A DNA stretch of 64,000 nucleotides from Yponomeuta sedellus (Eukaryota; Arthropoda; Insecta; Lepidoptera; Yponomeutidae). The notes beneath the pieces were generated by a model, which was not told where the DNA came from, searched no databases, and was given only the letters and a program-made list of their open reading frames with translations. Positions within the stretch are counted from its first letter, which is position 1, and each line of letters begins with the position of its first letter. Location of the stretch: assembly GCA_934045075.1 (NCBI GenBank), contig OW203724.1:1852501-1916500 (forward strand). Direction: 5' to 3'. The position numbers were made by a program, and so were the translations under genes. This document shows positions 55,784 through 64,000 of the stretch, piece after piece.

Positions 55784-57097
55784 TTAGAGATGCTCGTCCC
55801 GAGCATCTTCATTACTGCCGTGATAAGAAGCTAAGCGGTCGATGTGAACCACTTTTTGTGCACCTGTAGCAGACAGATTTAGGCTACTGCCTACCTCACC
55901 GCGTGAGCCCGTGTTCGTCACAAACTGTGCGAGCGAGAGAAGTGTGCGAGCGAGAGACGTGTGGGAGCGAGAGAGCGTCACACCATACTGTTGCAACCAA
56001 CTACTAACTGCGATCTTGTAAATTTGTATATTAGTAGGGATATTTGGCCGTTGAATTCGGTACGTCACGTCATTTAACCGAGTTACCACTTTGTACGGTC
56101 CCTCCCATCTTGTCCGCAATTTCGGAGATTTTCCTTTTCGTCGAGTTACATTGTGAAGCCAGACCAGTGCTCCTTCTTCGAAGCCGCTTGTATTTGCTCG
56201 GCGGTCATACCTAGTCTTCATCTTTTCACTCGACTCCAATCCGTTTTCCCGTACTATGGCATGAATCTCTCGCATTTTCTCACGTAACTCGGAAATGTAG
56301 TCGTGTAGAGAACGTGGGTTATCAGGAGGCCCTCCAGTTAGCAGATCTACTGGTATTCTCAGTTCTCGGCCAAAATTTACACGCGCCGGGGTTGCCTTCG
56401 TGCTTTCATGTTCTGCCGTTCGGTAGGCCAGAAGAAATGGCGGTATGTATTTGTCCCAGTCTCTCTGGTGCCTGTCAACGACTTTTGCTAAATGTCTCTC
56501 AAGTGTTTGGTTAAATCTTTCTACCATGCCGTCAGATTGAGGATGATATGGGGTGGTCCTAGTCTTATGCATTCCCAATATTTTACAGAGTTTTTGAAAT
56601 ACTTGAGACTCAAAGTTCCTGCCTTGGTCGGAGTGTATTTCCAAGGGCACACCAAACCGGCAAACTACTTCCTCAAACAACTTGGAGGCAACAGTCGTGG
56701 CTTCTTGATTGGGTATGGCGAATACCTCTGGCCATTTCGTGAATTAATCCATAACTACCATGAAATACTTATTTCCTGATTCCGTTACTGGGAACGGTCC
56801 AGCCACATCAACTGCAATGCGTTCCCATGGCGCACCAACGTTATAAAGTTGCAGATTTCCTCGGCTTCTAGTTGATGGGCCTTTCACCGCGGCGCAAGCA
56901 GCAAACTTGCGGCACCAATCTTGCACATCTTCTCGACAATGGAGCCAGAATTCCTTTGTGTCTTGATTGGCACGGTGCTTGCACTCTTCAGTACTCGGCC
57001 TTCTTGACAATTTGTTCTCATTGCATACTTGTGAGATTCGGGTTACTGGGGCTTCCTCAGCTCCAGCCAGTACCCGCCCCGCAGTCCTGGCTTTCAT
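55784..57097 (-). pseudogene. Gypsy integrase remnant
   Basis: It opens near 57097 with the end of the H2C2 zinc region (HCREDVQDWCRKFAACAA), then WERIAVDVAGPFP with the first catalytic Asp. A nonsense codon (TAA) follows at MVVMD near 56744. The frame resumes to IHSDQGRNFES (second Asp) and PYHPQSDGMVERFNQTL (Glu), giving a DD35E core. The C-terminal region includes WLHNVTRRKGKSPKL and WEGPYKVV. A single stop and a missing N-terminus make it inactive. Confidence 0.88.
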
Positions 57098-58210
57098 TCG
57101 TTTCCCTGATTCGCGGTGGAGGGCGCAGCGTCATGCTTCTTCACAAACTCTTCCACACACTGCTCTATTTTATTGAGACGCGCAACCAGTCTGTCATCTG
57201 TTTTGGTCGGTTGCCTTACCTTCTTAGCACACGTGAACTGCAGATGCCCTCTTTCCCCACACTTGTTACACATGGGCCCGGTGTTCTTTTTGGGCGGTGT
57301 CTTGATCTCTTTAACCTCCTCCGTAACTTCTCGAAGCTTATACCCTTGGCGGATATCATGACGCACAGCTTCTACTTCCAGGGCGTGTGCGAGAGCTTCT
57401 TTTAACGAGGAATGATGGCGAAGCTTTACTGCAGCCCTAATTTCAAGATCCTTGATTCCGTCGACGAAGGCTTGCAAAATATTCGTATCCACCATCTTAC
57501 TATCAGCAGAAGGATATGCCTTTCGAACCAGCTTCTCAATTTCCAACGTCCATTGTTGAAGTCCTTCACCCAGGCGCTGAGTCAGGTCACGCAGCTGGGC
57601 ACGGAAAACGTATTCCAGGTGTCGTTCCCCATATCTAGCCCCAAGTGCCTCCAGCAAGTCTTTGAACTCGCTGCCTGAGGTCGGCAGTGCCTCCAGGACA
57701 GATAAAGCCGATCCTCTGAGTGCGACGGTGAGGGCTGTCAGGCTCTGTTCGTCCGTCCACCCGTTTGAAGCAGCGGCAGTCTGGAACTGCTGGCGGAGGC
57801 ACCTTCAGTTTAGGCCCGTGGTTTATGCTGACAACTCCGCTCCATGTAACTCCAGCAGCTTTTATACGCCGAAATTCCTTGTCTAGTTCAGTGAGGACGG
57901 TTTTCACATTTTTTAGGTCTTCCTCCAACTCGGAAACCCGTTCGTTCACTACCTCTACATCTTCATGTAGCTTAGCGACCGTATCGCTGAACTTTGTAAC
58001 GGCAGATAGGATCACTTGTTGATCTGCCTTCTGTTCTTCTTGCAGACTCCGTATCTGCTTGCTCTGTTGTTCTTGCAAGCACTGCATCTGCTTGCTCTGT
58101 TCTTCTCGCAGGCCTCTCTGTTCTTCTTGTAGGCACTGCATCTGCTTGCTCTGTTCTTCTCGCATGCCCTTCAACATTGCCATCAGGCACGACATATCCA
58201 AAACCTCCAT
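57094..58210 (-). pseudogene. Gypsy gag with coiled coil and CCHC knuckle
   Basis: It starts at ATG 58210 (MEVLDMSCLMAMLKGM). Tandem heptad-like repeats of EEQSKQMQCLQEEQ follow, then a longer coiled coil to about residue 110. A frameshift near 57800 moves to the frame with GERHLEYVFRAQLRDL and the zinc knuckle CNKCGERGHLQFTC. It stops at 57094. Gag's stop codon overlaps the start of the integrase remnant, showing the deletion point. Confidence 0.85.
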
Positions 58211-58219
58211 TGTACGTGA

Positions 58220-58585
58220 CTAAGGTTTAATGTCTTCGGTGGGCGTGGCTACGAGGCGGAGCCTGTTGGTCGGTTGGTGAAACCTGGTGGTCAAGGCCGG
58301 TGGGCGGAGCCTGGTGCACGGGGGCGGTGGGCGTGGCCTGGTGGGCGTGGCCAGTAGGCGGAGCCGCTGGGCAGGTATGCTGTGTCTCCAATACGCGCGT
58401 GGCCTGATGGGCGGGCCAGGGGGCGTGGCTTGGTCGGTGGGCGTGGCCTGGTGGGCGGGGCCAGTGGGCGTGTCCCTATGGCCAGTGGGCGTGGCCTGAG
58501 GGGCAGTGGGCGTGGCCTCCGCAGCACTTCTGGACCTGGTCCTCACTCCAGAAGTATCCTCTCTCGGAGTCAGTGGCATCTCCAA
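58220..58585 (-). repeat. Gypsy leader with GC-rich minisatellite
   Basis: Between the primer-binding site and gag lies a run of GTGGGCGTGGCC-type units (58285-58525). It is open on the minus strand as a Pro/Thr/Arg-rich peptide (ATPTGP, RPRP). It may be a leader ORF or only a repeat; no domain is recognised. Confidence 0.65.
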
Positions 58586-58832
58586 ATCCCCAATTCGGAC
58601 ACCAAATGTTACGGGCTACGGTTCTGGATTTAGATGTAAAACGCCACTGACAACTTCTTAGGATTTATTCACGCAGGGTCTGGTCTGCAGGTCACGAAGT
58701 CCACACGTAGATTCCAATCGCAGGTTCCATCGAAGTCCAATAGTATCGCTGAGGTCGTAGGTTATCGCTCGTATCGCAGGTATGTTCGCTCGAAGTTCAC
58801 TCTTCGCTATTCCAAACGGAACTGACAGCGCG

Positions 58833-59057
58833 TTTTTTTTTTTTTTTTTAACCCTATAAAGGGCACCCTCCGGAGGACACGGGGGAGGGAGGTGGTGAAT
58901 GCTCATGCATAACAGCACGGACCCGGCCGTGCTGCCAATGTGGGACTCACAATAAGTGCGCCTACCCACTAAACACCACCTTGGGACTGGTTTTGGTCCT
59001 AGAGACCCCTAAACCCACATCGGGAGCGACCCCCCTCGAGGCCGAGGAGGGCGCACT
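58833..59057 (-). mobile_element. 225-bp 5'-truncated retroposon inside the gypsy 5' LTR
   Basis: It is flanked by CTGACAGCGCG at 58822-58832 and 59058-59068, an 11-bp target duplication. The plus strand starts with 17 T, so the insert has an A tail on the minus strand. The body (ACCCTATAAAGGGCACCCTC...) looks like the 3' end of an R1/jockey-like LINE or a SINE. The sister LTR at 55310 lacks it. Confidence 0.88.
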
Positions 59058-59317
59058 CTGACAGCGCGCCGCGGTGACCGCTATTTATATCCGCCGGCAA
59101 GGGTTCTAGAACATTCAAGTACGTACCTACACTCGGTGCACGCGGCAACGACTCTAGAACAAAGTCCTTGTCAAAGAGATTTGAACCTTATACTAGTGGA
59201 CATACGAGTCACTATTCCTTGCAGCGTTTTATTGTTTACTAAAACGCAGCATGCGGCGACTATTCCATAGGCTTCCAGAAGGCTCTATTGTAGATGGTTC
59301 GGGATAGGACCGCGACA

Positions 59318-59720
59318 ATATTAAGTTTTATTCAGACCGTACCCAGGATTTCTGTTAAATTTTTACTCTAAGAAGATAAAATTACTCTTTTATCGTGGTT
59401 TCTTTTAATTTTAATTATACTTGTATCTAAAACAAATTCTGTAAACAAAAACTGAACATAATGTAACAAAATCATCAAATCATCTAGAAAGAGTACACTT
59501 TTCTCACCGGCATTTGGAATGAAGCGAGATCAGTATGAAGTGAGAGTCACCGGTGAAACTCATTCTTTCGAAGTAGGTGCCCAAAACATTTTTATATTGT
59601 ATTTATTTGATAGTTTATATTGAATATAATTTTAAAGGTACATAATTATATTCAACATAGTATCTAATAACATGTAAGTATGAAAATGTAATTATTTTAT
59701 CTACCTAACCTCCACCACTA
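59318..59720. other. Intergenic sequence, no gene seen
   Basis: Only a short inverted motif TCACCGG...CACCGGTGA at 59505-59555 was noted. Confidence 0.35.
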
Positions 59721-59960
59721 CAAAATTCCACCCATGCCGGGATTCGAACCCGCGACCTCTGGCTATCCGTGCCAGCGCTCGCAGTGTACGTTATACAGAG
59801 AATATTGTAAAGAGGTTCGAAATTTCACTGATGCCGGTGAGTCGCCCATTTGCTCAGTTGGAAAGAGCGCTGTCACGGATAGCCAAAGGTCGCGGGTTCG
59901 AATCCCGGCATGGGAGGAATTTTTAGCCTCTAAATAGGTTTTTCAATATAAATATGTAAT
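59721..59960. mobile_element. Two tRNA-derived SINE copies in inverted order
   Basis: The plus-strand copy (59836-59960) has CCCATTTGCTCAGTTGG, GAGC, TTCGAATCCCGGCATGGG and a TTTTTAGCCTCTAAATA tail. The minus-strand copy (59721-59785) mirrors it as CCCATGCCGGGATTCGAACC. Acceptor and T arms pair, but the anticodon arm does not, so this is a SINE and not a tRNA gene. Same family as 2345-2470. Confidence 0.75.
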
Positions 59961-60184
59961 ATTTACCGCAAAATAAGGTTCTTGCCACTACTATAGCGAT
60001 TTGATGTAAACCCTAAGTTCACTTGCGCTGTACGCTGTACTCGGCATTCCTTGTTTACATGGCGGCTTTTGACGGCGGTGGGCGGCCGGCGGCGGCCTTA
60101 TCACAACACAGGCGACCGTACATCTATTTAATTTAATTTCTATACAAGCAACTGGACTTTACGTAATAACAACTATAATAACAT

Positions 60185-60600
60185 AACCTCACGCCTGTAT
60201 CCCAGAGGGGTAGGCAGAGACCAGGGACTGCCACTTGCCACGATCCTGACAGATCACCTTCGCTTCATCAACGTTCATAAATCGTTGCATGCACGCACGC
60301 CGGTTCCGGGTGCTATTTATCTTCCCCTTTGCTAATACATTCCCTATTTGGTCGATGTATGTCCGCCTGGGACGGCCCTTACCAGCCCTTCCACTCACAT
60401 TCGCAATATATATTTGTTTCGTCAATCTTTCTTCCTTCGTCCTCTTCACATGTCCAAACCAACGCAACATTCCTTTCTCAATTCTAGTCTAGTCACTCAT
60501 CCTCTTTCAGTCCAACGTTCTTCAGACTATTGCATATCCTGTCATTCAAAGTAACACTACACATACTTCTCAAGAACCTCATTTCTACTGCAATACCTAC
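60185..60600 (-). pseudogene. LINE ORF2 C-terminal fragment
   Basis: MLRWFGHVKRTKEERLTKQI, GRAGKGRPRRTYIDQIG, RNRRACMQRFMNVDEAK and CQDRGKWQSLVSAYP form the well-known C-terminal tail after RT in a group of insect LINEs. Upstream, 60600-60500 continues the same protein (RFLRSMC, NDRIC) through a frameshift. RT proper is absent. Confidence 0.8.
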
Positions 60601-62624
60601 TATAATTTATGTATAAAATTAAAAAAAACCGAAAAAATTTTAATTTTAGATGCCAATTACTCATAAGCGGATCAAGCAATCTTAATAAAACATATCTAAG
60701 AACCATCGGTTGAAAACCTTCTATCTTCTATCAAATTTAAAAAAACCGTAGCAAGCCGGTTCACCCATTTGAGAGCTACGGTTACACAGACAGATTTACA
60801 TACACATTGCGGTCAAACTTATAATACCGACTCTTTTTGCGTCAGGAGTTAAAAAGTATTACTAAGTACAGTAATACGCCCGTCCCCCGCGCATGCAGCT
60901 AAGCCACGCTCATCTTTGTTCGATTTCGCGGCGGCATAGCGTCTTATCTTAATAGGGCTTTAGTTCAATTCTGCCAAAAATCACGAACTGCCACAATATC
61001 TGCCAGAGGTTAAATTAGATGAAGAAAAACATTGATTAAACGCCACATAGACATACAAAATTTGACATAAAAGCAAAATACAGAAAAGAAAGCAGAAGTA
61101 ACACAAAAGCAGAAGAAAAGACAAACTACAGATGAATGAAATGAACATAAATTCCAACGATACACAGTACGTCGATGCAGCGGAAAAAAGGCCTCATGCT
61201 CAGTATTAAGCTGAGGGTTTGCACCCACAACACTGATTTTCAGCAAGGGCCTTCTGGTGACTCACGGAGCATCAAAACGGAACAAACACGCACTCACACT
61301 CTCATATGCAGCCATACTTACACTCAAATACCTACACGCAAATTAGGGGTCGAATCCTGCCCAAAAGGCAGGAAACTGCCACATATGGTCACACTCTCCG
61401 TAGACAGTTACTTAGCGGAAACTCTCGACAGTACTCTCGCCCTACTATCGCTAACCAAGCTTCCGTAAGAAAAAAAGAGATGGCATTACGTTTATCAGTG
61501 TACCGAAGTCGAGTCGATACTCAGAACAATTGTTCTGAAGTTCTGGGTTTTGTTTGTTGTTCTTTTTTTTCTTTTCTATCCAATTCCCGCGTTTTTGTTT
61601 GTCAAATTGCAAATCGCACAGTGCTATGGTGCCACTGCTGTCATTCATTTCTGTGATTTTCGTTTGTTTCGGGCCAACCGGCTTGAATTTTGTTTTTTAT
61701 TTGAAGTAAAGAGCTTTCACATCACAGTTAAGTGTTAATAAATTGGGCAACGTATCTCCAACATCAAATAATGGTCGGAAAAAGTAACAAACTCTATGTT
61801 TTAAAGAGAGGTAAGTTAGACCACCTATCTCGTGTATATTTCCTTTGTCCTACACATTAGTTTTCTCGATCCCGTAGGTCGATCTCTATAGTCAATTGAG
61901 TTAAACCCTCTCGGTAAGTTAGTCCTGCATGTAGATTAGGTTAGATACGTGCCGGTATGATATTAGTAACAACTCTAACCTCGCTATCATGTAGCCTAAA
62001 ATTGCTTCAACGAATTGTTTCTTTGAATTGACTTTGGCTAGAATCTGCATAAATTACACAAAGAGTTCTATTCACAGTGTATGCACTAAGTCTAAAACTC
62101 TAGGTTAAAATATAGAAGAACTTATTTGAAACAACTAAGTGAAATCTCACTGTATCTACCTATTTCATAAATCATGTTTTTAATCGTGTCTAGAGAGCAT
62201 GGTGAATAAAATTCGAGGCAGAGTCCAATTACAACAGAATGAAATTATTAACTTATTTGACCCTAGTGGCCCATATTCTTGATTCCAATTTCTACAATAA
62301 ATTATTTTTAATTAAATTATTATAGGTACTTTATCGCACACGAAACATTAAATTGGACATTACATAAGAAATAACATGTAAGAGAATTAATTTCCTGATA
62401 TAGTGTGAATTAAAGTCTCAAATTAATGTTACAAATACAGCTAAAGAAGTGTAGGGAAGAGCGGGTGATGCTAAAACATTACACAACAGTGTAAAAATTT
62501 CTGGAGGCAATTTGTTGTTATAGTTAAGAATACAAAAGTTTCTGAATCTCCCTACTTCCATTTTCCATTACAGAATACAACCAAGATCTTTTTCTCTACA
62601 TCAAAAAAGCAACAGAGCAAAGAG
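60601..62624. other. Intergenic sequence with repeat fragments
   Basis: 61455-61505 (CCGTAAGAAAAAAAGAGATGG... and ACGTTTATCAGTG) repeats sequence in both arms of the giant inverted repeat (23035, 25592). GTCGAATCCTGCC lies at 61348. No gene recognised. Confidence 0.45.
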
Positions 62625-63060
62625 GTTTGGTTTTGGAGTCAAATGCTTTGCAATTGTATTCAAAAAGCTAAGACATATTGGTGATTTGAAACTACTCGGG
62701 TCGATATACTTGTCACTATGCCAATCAATAATTAGTTACTGCATATCGGTATGGGGCGGTACACATAGGTCTAACATGCCTTAGCTGGAGCGATCCCAGA
62801 GGGCTGTACTGAAGGTTATGACCTCCAAGCCATTTTGTCACCCTACATCAAACTCTATTTTGAATGTAACATGCTCACTGTACGCCAATTGTTTATATTT
62901 AATTTAATCCTAAGGCAACATCAACTCATGCCTTTTGATCCTAATTTACTTAAAAATAGGCACAGGAAGGACAGGGTTTGTACTACTGAGCTTAGGACGC
63001 ACAGCCCTTTTTCAAAGAACTACTAGACCTATCTTTTTGGTTCAGATCAGCAAACCTACT
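62625..63060 (+). pseudogene. Fragment of the LINE-2 family ORF2
   Basis: VFKKLRHIGDLKLLGSIYLS, CISVWGG, LERSQRAVLKVMTSKPF and, in another frame, MLTVRQLFIFNLILRQHQLM and KDRVC match the RT C-terminal region of the element at 30615-33536 in the same order. Stops and a frameshift (near 62790 and 62830) break it. Confidence 0.82.
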
Positions 63061-63154
63061 TACTTTTAAAACGACAGTTTAGCAACAGCATAACCTGTTG
63101 TAGACAGTCAAATGCTTTGAAAAGGCATAATTTAATAACTACTGTTAATATAAC

Positions 63155-63244
63155 TGGAGAAGAATTGCTAGAGATAGAAAACAGTGGAAATCGTTAGAGG
63201 AGGCCTTAGCCAAGAGGCACACCGAACTCCGGGACATACTTTAA
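63155..63244 (+). pseudogene. Terminal fragment of an RTE-like LINE ORF
   Basis: WRRIARDRKQWKSLEEALAK followed by RHTELRDIL and a stop is the C-terminal end of RTE-type LINE proteins. It is followed by an A-rich stretch. The rest of the ORF is absent. Confidence 0.65.
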
Positions 63245-64000
63245 CAAAACACTAAAGGAATATAACAAAGAAAATTACATAAAAAACGGAGTCTCGGGAT
63301 ATAGAGGCTATATTATTTATTATTTATATTATTAATTTAATAACTATTAACCTTGTTAATTTCTTACAAGAACAAGGGGCTTAGCAAGATCTTACATTCC
63401 AAGAATAGATTGATGTTTTGATAATGAATAAAGCAACAAAAGGGTTTTATTTCAAGAATCACAGAAACTGCGGCTTAATGTTACTAGTCAAACCAAACAA
63501 ATGTCCATTTCAAATTCTAGATTATTTTCAAGATCTAAAGGATGATGGGCGTTTTGGTCCTTATGTCCAATCAAGATGAGTCATATGTCGTTGGATAGCT
63601 CTTTTCAAGTGAAAAAATAAATTCTATGAAGACGAATCCGTATGAATTGTCCATTTTGAAATATGCTCGTCGGAAAGTACCATTTTTTGCTCTAAATAGA
63701 AATTAGAAAAATTCATATCTCTGGTTTAACTCAACCGATGCTCATGATTTTTACGAAAATCACATCTATGCATACTCTGTCATAAATCATTAGAGCGAGA
63801 CAGCGACATTGCGCTCTCTCTCCCACTCACGGTCACGGGTAACGCTGGAATTCGGTTTTGACCCCTCTCGCGCTCCGGGACACGGCGCGGGGGCAGGTAT
63901 GTTAGGGTGAGGAACGCTTGGCCGCTTGCGCAGGTAGTCAGTCGTTTGCTGATATTGTGTTAAGTGCTACGTTATTACGCTCCTCATTGTTCACATCGAC
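63245..64000. other. Window end: intergenic, GC/CT-richer from 63800
   Basis: 63800-63900 is rich in CTCTCTCTC and CGCG. TCAGTCGTTTG at 63940 resembles an arthropod initiator, so a promoter for a gene beyond the window is conceivable. No coding exon is visible. Confidence 0.3.

Larger units (their letters stand above)
55310..59317 (-). mobile_element. Gypsy-type LTR retrotransposon, internally deleted
   Basis: The LTRs are 55310-55772 (463 bp) and 58607-59317 (711 bp, because of a 225-bp insertion). Both start TGTTACGGGCTA and end ACCGCGACA. The TSD is AATAT on both sides. After the 5' LTR (minus sense) TTTGGTGTCCGAATTGG is a candidate primer-binding site. Gag and part of integrase remain; protease, RT and RNase H are deleted. 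Confidence 0.93.

Noticed and set aside
59836..59912. Apparent tRNA gene on the plus strand
   Set aside because: T arm and part of the acceptor pair, but the anticodon stem does not, and the same sequence with the same tail occurs at 2345-2470; it is a SINE.
63935..63975. Core promoter with TCAGT initiator
   Set aside because: A five-base match without a positioned TATA or DPE is expected by chance; mentioned only as a possibility.

Overview
This is eukaryotic, AT-rich DNA. It has short spliced host genes, Ty1/copia and gypsy LTR retrotransposons, LINEs, tRNA-derived SINEs and several kinds of terminal-inverted-repeat (TIR) DNA transposons. The protein families, the typical LINE 3' tails and the repeat types suggest an insect, most likely a moth or butterfly; that placement is inferred, not proven. 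There are no bacterial operons, CRISPR arrays or phage.

Three host genes stand out. Barrier-to-autointegration factor lies at 4496-4853 (minus, two exons, 90 aa). An intronless RNF26-type membrane RING E3 ligase lies at 36200-37171 (plus). A NIPA-type magnesium transporter lies at 37918-39870 (minus, three exons, 346 aa), tail to tail with RNF26. Almost everything else is mobile DNA or its remains.

Layout. 1-6890: small repeats, a 1 kb element with ~90-bp TIRs carrying a SINE, the baf gene, and a 520-bp hAT derivative. 6892-36080: one very large inverted repeat with arms of about 2.5 kb of unique sequence around a 2.5 kb spacer. Its arms have been split by later insertions: a THAP-containing TIR element (7707-10093), an intact copia element (10512-15068), a second copia element (15883-22615) that holds a third, internally deleted copia (19521-21629), and a LINE (26661-34632) that holds another LINE (27031-30530). 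Each arm keeps the matching empty site for insertions in the other arm, so the order of events can be read directly. 36200-39870: RNF26 and NIPA. 40187-47100: a LINE fragment, a restriction-like-endonuclease (R2-type) LINE fragment, a palindromic element, a PIF/Harbinger deletion derivative, and a TIR element carrying the start of a tyrosine recombinase. 47604-53711: a decayed copia directly abutting a decayed Tc1/mariner-class element with an unusually long D-to-E spacing. 55310-59317: a gypsy-type element lacking protease, reverse transcriptase and RNase H. 59700-64000: SINEs, LINE ends and sequence in which I see no gene.

The genes do not form a pathway. The most informative object is the nested inverted repeat. 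It could fold into very long double-stranded RNA if transcribed, and its right arm ends only 119 bp before the RNF26 start codon. Positions of splice sites, target-site duplications (TSDs) and TIRs were read by eye; all family assignments rest on motifs, not searches.
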